From: Candidatus Merdivicinus excrementipullorum
GTDB lineage: Bacteria; Bacillota; Clostridia; Oscillospirales; Ruminococcaceae
Direction: 5' to 3'
Length of the DNA stretch: 64,000 nt
Assembly: GCA_018716725.1 (NCBI GenBank)
Contig: DVJP01000050.1
Location: forward strand, 29,229 to 93,228
Within the stretch, counting starts at the first letter, position 1; each line of letters opens with the position of its first letter. This document shows, one piece after another, positions 1-8,025 of this stretch. Under the pieces are notes generated by a model that saw only the letters and a program-made list of their open reading frames with translations, was not told the DNA's origin and made no database searches. Both the position numbers and the translations under genes were made by a program.

Positions 1-342
1 GGCGTCCTTGTATTTTGGGGGGAGCGACAGGACCGCCTCCAACACTTCCCGATGGTCCGGCGGCATTTCAGCCGGCTGTTCCATGATTTCATCCAGGGGG
101 ACGGTGCGGCTGCGGAAAAAGCTTTTCAGCAGATCCTTGCAGGCGTTTATGGCGACCCGGAGGAACCACGCTTTTTCGTGTTCCACATTTTCAAAGGGCA
201 CGGAGCTAAGGGCATATTTCAAAAACACAGTCTGAAATATGTCCTCGGTATCCGCGTAATTTTTCAAATGGATCATACAAAGCCGCCGGACCATATCGGC
301 ATACTGCTCGACTGCCCGGTTGACTTCCTGTTCGCTCCGCAT
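1..342 (-). CDS. ECF-type RNA polymerase sigma factor (3' end outside window)
   Basis: Reads from ATG at 342 off the left edge, 114 residues with no stop. An AGGTGAGG ribosome-binding site precedes the ATG. Sigma region 2 is visible: YADMVRRLC near residue 14, then ADTEDIFQTVFLKYA (the D-x-x-D-I/V-x-Q-x-V-F signature), then AWFLRVAINACKDLL, the helix equivalent to region 2.4. The sequence ends at LSLPPKYKDA, where region 4 begins. ECF factors redirect RNA polymerase to a small regulon and usually pair with an anti-sigma factor, which would lie beyond the edge. It starts 22 bases after the secreted protein at 364-735, so the two are probably co-transcribed. Confidence 0.85.
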   Translation of the reverse strand, partial: MRSEQEVNRAVEQYADMVRRLCMIHLKNYADTEDIFQTVFLKYALSSVPFENVEHEKAWFLRVAINACKDLLKSFFRSRTVPLDEIMEQPAEMPPDHREVLEAVLSLPPKYKDA

Positions 343-363
343 CGCATCCTCACCTGCCGTTTT

Positions 364-735
364 CTACCGGCCCCGTCCGCCCCGGAACCCTTTGCCTTGT
401 CCTAAGCCCCGTCCGGCGGCATAACCGCAAGGGCCGTCCCTGTTTTCCGCCCGGTCGCAGACGCCGTCGTGGTCCGCGTCCACAAAATATTTCCCACAGC
501 CGTTTTGTGAAAGGCAGTCCGTTTGATTCCTGCCGCAGCTGTCGCAAATTCCGTCCTCATTGGCGTCCGCGTACCGGCAGACGGTTTCCCGGCAGTCGCA
601 AATTCCGTCCCCATTGGCGTCGGTAAAGTTTTTTCCGGCTCCCGGTCCGGCCGCAAACACGCTGGTTGTACCAACAGCCAGTACCGCCGCAACCATCAAA
701 ACGCCGGCACACGTCCTTTTTAGCAATTTCCCCAT
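364..735 (-). CDS. secreted protein with DxNxDGxCD repeats
   Basis: 123 residues with a clear signal peptide (basic MGKLLKR, hydrophobic core, cleavage after FAA near residue 29). The mature part has three Asp-rich, Cys-containing repeats: DANGDGICD (about 39-47), DANEDGICD (about 57-65) and DADHDGVCD (about 86-94). Asp spacing of this kind binds calcium in EF-hand and dockerin loops; calcium binding here is inferred. The C-terminus is Gly/Arg-rich (GRGLGQGKGF). GGAGG sits 8 bases before the ATG. It lies directly upstream of the ECF sigma gene, so it may be the extracytoplasmic element of that regulatory unit. No known family name is assigned. Confidence 0.75.
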   Translation of the reverse strand: MGKLLKRTCAGVLMVAAVLAVGTTSVFAAGPGAGKNFTDANGDGICDCRETVCRYADANEDGICDSCGRNQTDCLSQNGCGKYFVDADHDGVCDRAENRDGPCGYAAGRGLGQGKGFRGGRGR

Positions 736-1190
736 CCGTCATTCCTCCAGTTATTTGAGATAGCCATATCCGGCTTCACCAGTAATACGACTGATCAGGA
801 GGAATCCATTCACTTTATTTTATCATTTTTTTCGCCTGAAAGAAAGGGTTTGTTGGAAACTGTATGCGGTGCATGGTCATATTTTAAATGCTTCCTCTGC
901 GGCAATCTTTCTTGGTTTGGAAAATCAAAACTCCCTCGCGCCATTGTGCAGAATAAAAGCTTAAACTTAAATGATTCAGAAGTTAAAAATCATTTTGATT
1001 TCTGTTTCCGTGATTTTTTGCTGGAAACAAACGAAAACCTCAGCCGGGCGCCTTTATATGCGCTGGTTGAGGTTATTTTTTCTTTGACTATATTGTTTAT
1101 ACAGATAAATAGAGCATCTAAAACTTCGGTTCCCTTTTAGAAGGATTCACTGACCGCAGTACGGCTTTTTATCCTTCTGTTGTTTTTATA
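736..1190. other. intergenic region, no convincing gene
   Basis: AT-rich 455-base gap between two minus-strand genes. Apart from the hairpin at 1036-1082 there is a long-loop inverted repeat (AGAAGGAT / ATCCTTCT, about 1139-1178) just beyond the stop of the 1191 gene that may help end its transcript. An open frame at 850-1140 looks like chance: no ribosome-binding site, no recognisable domain, and it runs through the hairpin. Confidence 0.5.
1036..1082 (+). terminator. strong hairpin with T-run
   Basis: AACCTCAGCC pairs with GGTTGAGGTT around a GCGC-containing top, followed by ATTTTTTC on the plus strand and TTTTC on the minus strand. The shape fits a rho-independent terminator. No plus-strand gene precedes it, so it may act mainly on the minus strand. 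Confidence 0.6.
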
Positions 1191-1658
1191 TCAGGATTTT
1201 TTGGGATGATGCTTTCGCCGGAAAGCGCAGAACACAGTGCCGCCAATGAGGAGAAGGGCGTATCCGCCCCACAAGAGCCAAGCTGTTTGGCCGCTGGAAT
1301 CCGCTTCCTCCACGCGTTCTAAAACAACGGCCAGGCTTTTTTCACACTGGGTCCGTTCTTCTTTTGAGAGGCCCAGTTTTTGGATTTGCGTTTCCTGCTC
1401 TTTAGAAAGCTGATCCGGCGGGGTGTCCTGCACGATTTCCGCGTATTTCCGGATGGTTTCCAGGCTGGCGGAACCGGCAAAGGGGTTCTCCTCCCGGAAA
1501 GCGGGGATCTCTTCCGCTGTTCCGGAAACCACCGCTTCCTCCGAAAAGAAGGCGATTGGGCTGCACAAGAGGAGGGGCAGCAGAAGCAGCCCCAATATAA
1601 TCAGCAGGATTCCCCACCGTTTCAGCCAACTGTTCCGGTCCTTTTCCGCCATATCCAT
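1191..1658 (-). CDS. small membrane protein, unknown function
   Basis: 155 residues; no family recognised. A short basic N-terminus is followed by one membrane segment (about 17-40, LLLLPLLL core), then a charged extracytoplasmic region of about 85 residues (GTAEEIPAFREENPF and a Glu/Gln-rich helix), and a second membrane segment (about 124-144) ending in a very basic tail (FRRKHHPKKS). This predicts both ends in the cytoplasm. A GGGGGG Shine-Dalgarno run abuts the first ATG and lies 6 bases before a second in-frame ATG at 1652, which may be the true start. It stands alone, with hairpins on its 3' side. Confidence 0.6.
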   Translation of the reverse strand: MDMAEKDRNSWLKRWGILLIILGLLLLPLLLCSPIAFFSEEAVVSGTAEEIPAFREENPFAGSASLETIRKYAEIVQDTPPDQLSKEQETQIQKLGLSKEERTQCEKSLAVVLERVEEADSSGQTAWLLWGGYALLLIGGTVFCAFRRKHHPKKS

Positions 1659-1766
1659 CCCCCCTTTTTGCTATGCTTCTATTGTACCGGGGGAGTGTGA
1701 CGGCTGTGTGAAATCCCATTGAAGAAAATCCGAAACATTTATGCCAAAGTGAAAAAGCAGAGATTT

Positions 1767-2648
1767 TTACCGGACGGAAAAACGCAGGATATGGCGTTTA
1801 ACTTCTCCCGGTTCCAACACCTGGACGCCCCGTTTGCTTAAGAAGCTGTCGTCCTCGTCGCTGCACGAAGACAGCCCCTGCCAAGGCTCCATGCAGAGGA
1901 ACGCCCCGCCGTCGGTCCAGAAAGCGATGTAATCGAAGCCTTCAAAGCCCAGGGTCAGCTTCCGTCCGGTGCGGTTGTCCACCAAATCCACGCTGGAGGA
2001 ATTCATTTTGTCAAAAATAATGGTCCCCGCCCGGTCAATGACCCCGTAATCCAGCCGGATGGTCCGGTTGTCCGGCTCTAAGAAAGAAGCCCGGTTTTCC
2101 ACGTTGATTTCCCCTTTTGCGCCGTCGTAAAGGGGGCAGCTGTTTTCCTCCTCCTTTTCAAAAACCACGGAGTAATCCTCAAACCGGCTTTCCGACCCGT
2201 CAAAGGGCACGCCAAAGCCCGGATGGGTGCCCAGGCAGTAAGGCATGGGCCGGTTATCCCGGTTTTGGACGGTAACTTCCAGGGTGAGAACGCCGCCTGC
2301 AAGGGTGTAGCAGGCGTCCATGGCAAAGCGGAAGGGGTAGGCCGTTAAGGTTTCGGGGGTGTCCGTCAGCCGCAGAGTGACGGAATTCTCCGATTCCTTG
2401 ACTGCCTCCCAGCAGAGTTTCCGGGCGAAGCCGTGCTGCTTCAGGTGATAAGGCTTGCCCTCAATGTATACCGTGTCCTGCCGAACGTTGCTGGCAATGG
2501 GGAAGAGGAAGGGGGAGCTTTCGCCCCAGTGGATCCCGTCCCCCTGCCAAATGTATTCGTGCCCGCCGGTGCGGAAGGATTTCAGCTCCCCGCCCATATC
2601 CCGGATGACGGCGGAACTGCCCTGTTTGTCCTGAATGGTAAAATCCAT
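1767..2648 (-). CDS. aldose 1-epimerase family protein
   Basis: 293 residues. Galactose-mutarotase-like fold proteins interconvert alpha and beta anomers of sugars in the cytoplasm. Family features: an N-terminal beta segment (FTIQDKQGSSAVIRDMGG), HGFARKLCWE near residue 76, the GTHPGFGVPF loop carrying the catalytic histidine near residue 155, and CMEPWQG near the C-terminus. The sequence resembles the LacX-like branch rather than classical GalM, so the substrate is uncertain. The start at 2648 is chosen because AAAGGAG lies 8 bases upstream; the frame continues upstream without a site. It has its own promoter (2676-2704) and is divergent from spoIIIAA. Confidence 0.85.
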   Translation of the reverse strand: MDFTIQDKQGSSAVIRDMGGELKSFRTGGHEYIWQGDGIHWGESSPFLFPIASNVRQDTVYIEGKPYHLKQHGFARKLCWEAVKESENSVTLRLTDTPETLTAYPFRFAMDACYTLAGGVLTLEVTVQNRDNRPMPYCLGTHPGFGVPFDGSESRFEDYSVVFEKEEENSCPLYDGAKGEINVENRASFLEPDNRTIRLDYGVIDRAGTIIFDKMNSSSVDLVDNRTGRKLTLGFEGFDYIAFWTDGGAFLCMEPWQGLSSCSDEDDSFLSKRGVQVLEPGEVKRHILRFSVR

Positions 2649-2675
2649 AAAAATCGCTCCTTTCCTTCTGCTTCC

Positions 2676-2704
2676 ATGATACGATATTTTCCGCCCTTTG
2701 TCAA
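2676..2704 (-). promoter_or_regulatory. sigma-A promoter for the aldose epimerase gene
   Basis: On the minus strand TTGACA (2704-2699), 17-base spacer, TATCAT (2681-2676), about 28 bases before the start codon. Confidence 0.75.
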
Positions 2705-2708
2705 ACGG

Positions 2709-2741
2709 TTCTATCCTCCTATGGGCCTGCATAGGATAGAA
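2709..2741. promoter_or_regulatory. dyad upstream of spoIIIAA
   Basis: TTCTATCCT (2709-2717) is the exact inverted repeat of AGGATAGAA (2733-2741); a second dyad CCTATG/CATAGG overlaps it. The segment sits where the sigma-E promoter of spoIIIA is expected. CATAGGAT resembles a sigma-E -10 loosely. The role is inferred. Confidence 0.35.
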
Positions 2742-2762
2742 CACAAAGGATGGTGGAAATCA

Positions 2763-3716
2763 ATGGACGAGTATGGAACGCTTTTGCCGTATTTCAGCGG
2801 ATGGATGCGCCAAAGGCTGGAAGCAGTGCCGGAGGGGAGCCGCCCCTCTATCCGGGAAATCCGCCTGCGGCTGGGACAGCCTGTTGCCCTGACGGCAAAG
2901 GACGGCCCCTTTTTCCTGTCCCGGGAAGGCCGCCTGCTGCCAAGGCCCCCGGCTTTCCCGGAACGGGCCTTGCGGGAGGAGCTTTTGGAGATTTTAAAGA
3001 AGGTCTGCGGCTATTCCCTGCAAAGCTGCCAGCAGGAGCTGGCCCAGGGGTATTATACCCTTCCCGGCGGCCACCGGGTGGGGATTGCCGGAACGGTTTC
3101 GGCGGAAAAGGGCCGGGTAAACGCCCTTTGGCAGCCAATGTGCTTAAATTTCCGAATCGCCCGCCAGCTTCCGGGAGCGGCGGGGGATTTGCCCCAGAAA
3201 CTCTATTCCGGCGGGAAAATCCCCTCCGTTTTGATTGCCGGCGTCCCTTCCAGTGGGAAAACCACCCTTCTGCGGGACTTAATCCGGCGGCTTTCCATGG
3301 GGGAAACCGGGCGGTGCCTGCAAATCGCCGCAGTGGACGAACGGGGGGAGCTGGGCGGCGGCCGGGAACAGGGGACGGGCCTGGATTTAGGCCCCTGCAC
3401 CGACCTGTTAAGCGGTTATCCCAAAGGAGCGGGGATGGAGATTGCCCTGCGGACCCTTGCGCCGGACGTCCTGGCCTGCGATGAAATCGGCGGGGAGGGG
3501 GAAGCGGCGGCAATCCTTTCCGGGGCCGGGGCCGGAGTCCCTCTGCTGGCCACAGCTCACGGGGAAACCTGCCGCCAGATTATGAGCCGCCCCGCCCTCC
3601 GGCCCCTTTTGGAGGCCGGGATTTTCGACCGGCTGGTTTTACTGGATTCCAGCAAAAATCCCGGAACCGTCCGGGAGATTCTCGATCTGCACCATCGGGA
3701 GGAGGGGAGCGCGTGA
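2763..3716 (+). CDS. spoIIIAA: stage III sporulation protein AA, ATPase
   Basis: 317 residues, close to the Bacillus protein (about 307). Cytoplasmic ATPase of the SpoIIIA-SpoIIQ channel that links mother cell and forespore; related to secretion ATPases of type II/IV systems. Walker A GVPSSGKTTLL lies near residue 159 and a Walker B DVLACDEIG near 235, followed by ATAHG. Start chosen at 2763 because MDEYGTLLPYF matches the family N-terminus and GGTGG lies upstream; the frame stays open farther upstream but with non-family sequence. First gene of the operon; its stop overlaps the next start by four bases (GTGA). Expected sigma-E control in the mother cell. Confidence 0.95.
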   Translation: MDEYGTLLPYFSGWMRQRLEAVPEGSRPSIREIRLRLGQPVALTAKDGPFFLSREGRLLPRPPAFPERALREELLEILKKVCGYSLQSCQQELAQGYYTLPGGHRVGIAGTVSAEKGRVNALWQPMCLNFRIARQLPGAAGDLPQKLYSGGKIPSVLIAGVPSSGKTTLLRDLIRRLSMGETGRCLQIAAVDERGELGGGREQGTGLDLGPCTDLLSGYPKGAGMEIALRTLAPDVLACDEIGGEGEAAAILSGAGAGVPLLATAHGETCRQIMSRPALRPLLEAGIFDRLVLLDSSKNPGTVREILDLHHREEGSA

Positions 3717-4219
3717 AGCTGCTGGGGATTTTGCTGGGAGGGCTGGCCCTGTTCCTTATGGGGAACAGCCTGGCCGCCCGGCTGAAAGAGGAGGCGGGCC
3801 TCTTACGGAAAGGACAGCTTCTCATCCTCCGGGTCCGGCGGGAACTGACGGTGCGGAAGCTGCCCACGGGCCAGCTTCTCCGGGAACTGGCGGAAGATGC
3901 GGATTTTGCCTGTTTCCCCTTCCTTCAAAAAATGGCGGACCGGTTTACCGGGACGGAATCCCCGGCCTTCATCTGGCAGGAGGAGATTGACCGCTGGAAA
4001 GGGCTTCCCCATTATCCCGCCGGCCGGGAAGCGTTCAGGGAGCTTGGGGGGATACTAGGCGGCTCCGACGGGGAATCCCAGGCGGCGGCTTTGCTGCTTT
4101 TGGAGGAACGGATGCAGAACGCCCTTTCCCAGGCGGAAAAAAAGGCGGCGGCGGACGGAAAGCTCTGCCGGTCCTTGGGGGCGCTGGCGGGGCTGATGCT
4201 GGCGGTGCTGGCCATATAA
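3713..4219 (+). CDS. spoIIIAB: stage III sporulation protein AB
   Basis: 168 residues (Bacillus about 171) with a GTG start overlapping the spoIIIAA stop. An N-terminal membrane segment (LLGILLGGLALFLMG) is followed by a helical cytoplasmic-type domain resembling GspF-like platform proteins, and a second hydrophobic segment at the C-terminus (LGALAGLMLAVLAI). In the family, SpoIIIAB is a membrane partner of the AA ATPase in the channel. The position between AA and AC fixes the assignment. Confidence 0.92.
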   Translation: MKLLGILLGGLALFLMGNSLAARLKEEAGLLRKGQLLILRVRRELTVRKLPTGQLLRELAEDADFACFPFLQKMADRFTGTESPAFIWQEEIDRWKGLPHYPAGREAFRELGGILGGSDGESQAAALLLLEERMQNALSQAEKKAAADGKLCRSLGALAGLMLAVLAI

Positions 4220-4233
4220 GGGAGGGAAAAAGA

Positions 4234-4431
4234 ATGGATGTGGATTTGATCTTCCAGATTGCCGCCATCGGCATTATTGTGGCGGTGTTAAACCAGGTGC
4301 TGATCCGTTCCGGCCGGGAGGAGCAGGCCATGATGACTACCTTGGCGGGGCTGATTGTAGTGCTGATGATGGTAATTACCCAGATCAGCACCCTCTTTGA
4401 CACCATTAAGCAGCTTTTCGGGCTGTGGTGA
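4234..4431 (+). CDS. spoIIIAC: stage III sporulation protein AC
   Basis: 65 residues, the normal size for this two-span membrane protein. MDVDLIFQIAAIGIIVAVL begins the first span; the second span follows a short RSGREEQA loop. It sits between spoIIIAB and spoIIIAD with a GGGAGGG ribosome-binding site. SpoIIIAC and AD are small membrane subunits of the feeding channel; their exact function is not settled in the literature known to me. Confidence 0.93.
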   Translation: MDVDLIFQIAAIGIIVAVLNQVLIRSGREEQAMMTTLAGLIVVLMMVITQISTLFDTIKQLFGLW

Positions 4432-4445
4432 CGGGGGGACGCGCT

Positions 4446-4835
4446 GTGGATTTGATTGCCATTGCCGGGGCGGGGCTGATTGCCGCTGCGGCCGCCGTCC
4501 TGTTAAAACAGTACAAGCCGGAATACGCCATGCTGGTTTCCCTGATGGCGGTTGGGGTCATGTTTTTCTGGATTCTGGGGGAATTCTTTCCGGCCCTCAG
4601 CACGCTGCGGGGGATGATGGAGCGCACCGCCTTTTCCTCCCAGGCCCTGCGGACCTTAATGAAATGCCTGGGGGTCTGCTACCTGTGCGAAATTGCCGGG
4701 CAGGTTTGCCGGGAGGCGGGACAAACTGCCATCGCCTCCAAGGTGGAGCTGGCGGGGAAAGCGGCGGTGCTGTTGCTCTGCCTGCCCATGTTTGAGGAGC
4801 TTTTGGAAATCGCCCTGACGTTAATCAACCTGTAA
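4446..4835 (+). CDS. spoIIIAD: stage III sporulation protein AD
   Basis: 129 residues (Bacillus about 133). GTG at 4446 gives MDLIAIAGAGLIAAAAAVLL, which aligns with the family N-terminus and has GGGGGG about 8 bases upstream; an earlier GTG at 4425 overlapping spoIIIAC would add seven unlikely residues. Several membrane spans and the conserved EIAGQVCREAGQTAIASKVE region are present. Integral membrane component of the SpoIIIA channel. Confidence 0.92.
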   Translation: MDLIAIAGAGLIAAAAAVLLKQYKPEYAMLVSLMAVGVMFFWILGEFFPALSTLRGMMERTAFSSQALRTLMKCLGVCYLCEIAGQVCREAGQTAIASKVELAGKAAVLLLCLPMFEELLEIALTLINL

Positions 4836-4847
4836 GGAGGATGTCCC

Positions 4848-5981
4848 ATGTGGAGAAAAGCGGCCCTTTGCCTGGTTTTGCTGGCGGCAGTGTGGTTCTT
4901 CATTCCAGGAACTGCATACGCCGCGGATACGGAAACCCAGGTGGAGGAACAGCTGGAAAAAAGCGGCGTAAAGGAGCTGCTCCCTCTCATTCCGGAGGAA
5001 GGGGAGGGGGTGGCGGAAAATGAGGAGCTGATACAGGGGGATATTTCCGGCTGGACGCCCCAGGCGGTGTTCTCCGCCCTTTTTGAAACCCTCCGGGAAA
5101 AGCTGGGGGCGCCTTTGAAGCTTTTGGGAAGCCTTTGCGGCATTTTGCTCCTGTGCGCCCTTCTGCGGGCAATCTCCGGGGAAATGGAAAATTCCGACTG
5201 CCAGGGGGCTTTCCGGGTGGCGGGAAGCCTTTGCGCGTCGGCGGCCATTTTGACGGCGGTCATCCCGGTAATTGAGCGGGCGGCCAAGGCCATTGGGGAA
5301 CTGTCCGCCTTTATGATGGGGTTTATTCCGGTTTATTCCGGGGTCATCGCCGTTTCCGGGCGTCCGGCCTCGGCGGTGGCTTACCAGACGGTGACCCTGG
5401 CGGCGGCCCAGTTTTTTTCCCAGCTGGCTAACACCATGATCGTCCCCCTGGTGGGGATTTTCCTTGCCGTCTGCGCCGCCGGCTCCGTGACAGAAGGCGT
5501 TGACGTGAAAGGCATTGCCCAGGGGGCCAAGAGCTTGGCCATGTGGGTGCTGGGGCTGTGCCTGACCATTTTCGTGGCCCTTCTCACCTTGCAGAGCCTG
5601 ACGGCTGGGGCGGCGGACAACGTGGGAACCCGGGCGGTGAAATTTGTCATCAGTTCCGCGGTGCCGGTGGTGGGCGGCGCGTTAAGCGAGGCATACAGCT
5701 CTTTAAGCGGGTGCCTGGGACTTGTCAAAAACGCCGTGGGGATTTTCGGCATTGTGGTCATGGCCGCTTCTTTCCTGCCGGTGCTCATAAGTGTCGGGCT
5801 GACCATGCTGGCCTTAAACCTGGCCGGATGCGTAGGGGACATTCTGGGGGAAAGCCGCACTGCGGGTATCATGCGGTCGGCCTCCTCGGCCCTGGCTGTT
5901 TTGGGAGGGCTTATCCTCTGTTACGGCATGATGATCCTGTCCTCGGCGGCCATCCTCCTTTGGATGGGAACGCCGGGCTAA
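4848..5981 (+). CDS. spoIIIAE: stage III sporulation protein AE
   Basis: 377 residues (Bacillus about 399). An N-terminal signal-like segment ends near AYAADTE, followed by an acidic stretch and about eight membrane spans from residue 85 onward. It is the largest polytopic membrane protein of the SpoIIIA complex. TAAGGAGG precedes the start. The operon order AD-AE-AF is conserved. Confidence 0.94.
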   Translation: MWRKAALCLVLLAAVWFFIPGTAYAADTETQVEEQLEKSGVKELLPLIPEEGEGVAENEELIQGDISGWTPQAVFSALFETLREKLGAPLKLLGSLCGILLLCALLRAISGEMENSDCQGAFRVAGSLCASAAILTAVIPVIERAAKAIGELSAFMMGFIPVYSGVIAVSGRPASAVAYQTVTLAAAQFFSQLANTMIVPLVGIFLAVCAAGSVTEGVDVKGIAQGAKSLAMWVLGLCLTIFVALLTLQSLTAGAADNVGTRAVKFVISSAVPVVGGALSEAYSSLSGCLGLVKNAVGIFGIVVMAASFLPVLISVGLTMLALNLAGCVGDILGESRTAGIMRSASSALAVLGGLILCYGMMILSSAAILLWMGTPG

Positions 5982-5994
5982 GGGAGGGGAGAAG

Positions 5995-6501
5995 ATGGAC
6001 AGTATCCGAAGCGCGGCTGTGTCGCTGTGCATCGCCCTGGTGGCGGCGGGGATTTTTTCCATGCTGACGCCAAGCGGCAGCTGGAACCGCTTCGCCCGGT
6101 TTGGGGTGCAGCTTTTCCTGCTTTTGAGCCTTGCGTCCCCTTTTTTCAGCGGGGAATTAAACTGGACCATGGAAACCGGGGAGCTTTTAGAGGAAGCCGA
6201 CAGCGCCAGAACGGAAATGTCCGCCCTGGCCGAGGAGCAGCTTTTGGAGAACTTTTCCGAGAACCTGGAACAAAGCGCCCGGGATGTTCTGGAAAACGCC
6301 GGTTTTTCCCCTTTGGAAATTGAAGCCTGGGTACATATTGCGGACGAACAGCGCATAGATATTAGTGAACTGAATATCACACTGCCGGAGGAGGAAAAAA
6401 GCCGCGGGGACCAAGCGTCCCAGCTGATTGCGGAGGCTTTTGGAACGGAGCCGCAGCTTACCTTTTCCGGCCAAACGGGAGGAAAAAACAGTGGAGAATA
6501 A
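5995..6501 (+). CDS. spoIIIAF: stage III sporulation protein AF
   Basis: 168 residues, shorter than the Bacillus protein (about 206). Two N-terminal membrane spans (VSLCIALVAAGIFSML and FGVQLFLLLSLASPFF) are followed by a soluble domain with a ring-building-motif-like fold in the family (about 90-150, ENAGFSPLEIEAWVHI). The domain faces the intermembrane space between mother cell and forespore. GGGAGGGGAG precedes the ATG. The 3' end overlaps spoIIIAG by 11 bases. Confidence 0.9.
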   Translation: MDSIRSAAVSLCIALVAAGIFSMLTPSGSWNRFARFGVQLFLLLSLASPFFSGELNWTMETGELLEEADSARTEMSALAEEQLLENFSENLEQSARDVLENAGFSPLEIEAWVHIADEQRIDISELNITLPEEEKSRGDQASQLIAEAFGTEPQLTFSGQTGGKNSGE

Positions 6502-7045
6502 AAAAGCCCTGCTTTCCCGGGTGCGGGAGATCTGGAAAACGCCGGAAAAACGTTCCCGGTGGATTGTCATTCTGGGCCTTTGCGGCATCGCGTTGATTTT
6601 CCTTTCCAGCCTGGGCGGGAAAAAAGAGGAGCCGCAGCCGGTCTCGGAAGAACAAACTGCCAAGGCTTACGCCGCCGCTTTGCAGGAGGACCTGGCCAAA
6701 ATGGTGGGCCAAATCAGCGGGGCCGGGGAAACCAAGATCATGGTGACCCTCCAAAACGACGGCGAAACTTTGTACGCCAAGGAACAGAAGCTGGATAAGG
6801 ACAGCACCCAGACCGCCGGGGAAACTGTAAGCGATCGGGAAAGCCGGGAGGAAAACTACGTTCTCATTGACGGCGCGGAGGGCCGCGACGCCCTGGTCCG
6901 CACCCGGATGGAGCCGGTGGTAAAGGGGGTGGTGGTGGTCTGCGAAGGGGGCGATGACCCTGTTACCGCGGCTAGAGTCATGGACGCGGTAACAACAGCC
7001 CTGGACATCAGTTCAGCGAAGGTCTGCATTACAAAATTAGCATAG
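6491..7045 (+). CDS. spoIIIAG: stage III sporulation protein AG
   Basis: 184 residues from a GTG start at 6491, chosen because GGGAGG lies about 8 bases upstream and MENKKALLSRVREIW matches the family; the frame is open for 63 more bases inside spoIIIAF. One N-terminal membrane span (VILGLCGIALIFLSSL) precedes a ring-forming periplasmic-like domain (about 75-184). In Bacillus, AG oligomerises into a large ring in the intermembrane space. Shorter than Bacillus AG (about 229). Confidence 0.92.
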   Translation: MENKKALLSRVREIWKTPEKRSRWIVILGLCGIALIFLSSLGGKKEEPQPVSEEQTAKAYAAALQEDLAKMVGQISGAGETKIMVTLQNDGETLYAKEQKLDKDSTQTAGETVSDRESREENYVLIDGAEGRDALVRTRMEPVVKGVVVVCEGGDDPVTAARVMDAVTTALDISSAKVCITKLA

Positions 7046-7056
7046 GAGGATTGGAC

Positions 7057-7611
7057 ATGAAACTCAATATGATTTTAGGGAAAAAACAAATCGTGCTGGC
7101 ATCGCTGGTACTGGTGCTGGGCGCCGCCATCTACTTAAATTACACCTTTTCCCAGACCGGCCAGCCCTATGACATCACCGCCGCCAACGCCGGGGTTTCC
7201 GGGGAGGATAAGGAAACCTACGGGGAAGCCCAGCTGACCGACGCGGAAGCGGAGAACGCGGAGGATTATTTCGCCGAGGCCCGTTTGGAGCGCAAAAAGA
7301 GCCGGGATGAAGCGGTGGAAACCCTGGCCACCACCCTTCAGAACGCGGAACTGAGCGATGAGGAAAAGGAACTGGCCACAGCCAAGGCATTGGAGGTTTC
7401 CCGGCAGATGGAAAGCGAAACCAATATTGAAACCCTGGTCAAGGCCAAGGGGTTTGAGGACTGCCTGGCCATGGTCAGCGACGACAGTGTGAAGGTCATG
7501 GTGAAAACCGAGGGGTTAAGCGCGGAGCAGGCCGCACAGATTAAGAACATCATCTTAGAGGAAACGGATATTTTAGCGGAAAACGTGTCCGTCTCCGAGG
7601 TCGCGGGGTAA
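7057..7611 (+). CDS. spoIIIAH: stage III sporulation protein AH
   Basis: 184 residues. ATG at 7057 follows AGGAGGA by 6 bases. The N-terminal membrane span (IVLASLVLVLGAAIYLN) is followed by an acidic linker, a Glu/Lys-rich helix (about 70-125) and the C-terminal YscJ/FliF-like domain (about 115-184) that in Bacillus binds the forespore protein SpoIIQ. Last gene of the operon; a small hairpin follows the stop and a stronger terminator-like hairpin comes at 7997. Confidence 0.92.
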   Translation: MKLNMILGKKQIVLASLVLVLGAAIYLNYTFSQTGQPYDITAANAGVSGEDKETYGEAQLTDAEAENAEDYFAEARLERKKSRDEAVETLATTLQNAELSDEEKELATAKALEVSRQMESETNIETLVKAKGFEDCLAMVSDDSVKVMVKTEGLSAEQAAQIKNIILEETDILAENVSVSEVAG

Positions 7612-7613
7612 CC

Positions 7614-8015
7614 GGCGGCGAACCGCCGCTGGTAATCCGCCGCGGCCACACACCCCGCGCCAGACTTCGGTTGGCGCGCGACTGGCTGCGCGCCTCTGCG
7701 AAAGGTTCCCCGCTATCTCCAAATAAACGGCGGGGAGGCCCCGCAGCCAATTCAACGCAGACCCGGAATTCGGGCCGATTGTCGTCAAGCTTGCTTGACG
7801 ACGCGACGCGGCGCTTCAACCCCTATCCAACCGCTGGAACGGCGCGACAGGCTGCGCCGTTATGGAAGGATTTCAGTTCCTTTTGATAGAAAAAAGAAAA
7901 GTTTTACTCGATTTTGTTTCATGTCGTGAACAAGTTCACGACCAATCGTGGGTGGTCCATTCCGTGAATTAGTTCACGGCGGCTCGCCGGTTGTAGGGGC
8001 GCGCATTGCGCGCCC
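7614..8015. repeat. array of short perfect hairpins (array 1)
   Basis: At least eight distinct inverted repeats lie head to tail. GGCGG/CCGCC 7614-7627. GCGCCA/TGGCGC 7657-7677 competes with GGCGCGC/GCGCGCC 7673-7694. GCGGGG/CCCCGC 7730-7744. GTCGTCAAGC/GCTTGACGAC 7781-7802. AACGGCGC/GCGCCGTT 7838-7861. GTCGTGAAC/GTTCACGAC 7923-7942. CCGTGAA/TTCACGG 7962-7979. GGGCGCGCA/TGCGCGCCC 7997-8015. Two of them share the 8-base loop GAC(A/T)GGCT. Stems differ in sequence, so this is not a simple tandem repeat. Function unknown. Confidence 0.75.
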
Positions 8016-8025
8016 GTGTTTTTTC
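7997..8025 (+). terminator. terminator-like hairpin after the spoIIIA operon
   Basis: Nine-base stem GGGCGCGCA/TGCGCGCCC with a one-base loop, followed by GTGTTTTTTCC. It could end spoIIIA read-through. Confidence 0.55.

Noticed and set aside
850..1140. 96-codon plus-strand frame
   Set aside because: AT-rich intergenic DNA, no ribosome-binding site, no family resemblance, and it runs through a hairpin.
2848..3513. 221-codon Pro/Arg-rich frame antisense to spoIIIAA
   Set aside because: Low-complexity shadow of GC-rich coding DNA; no start site or family.
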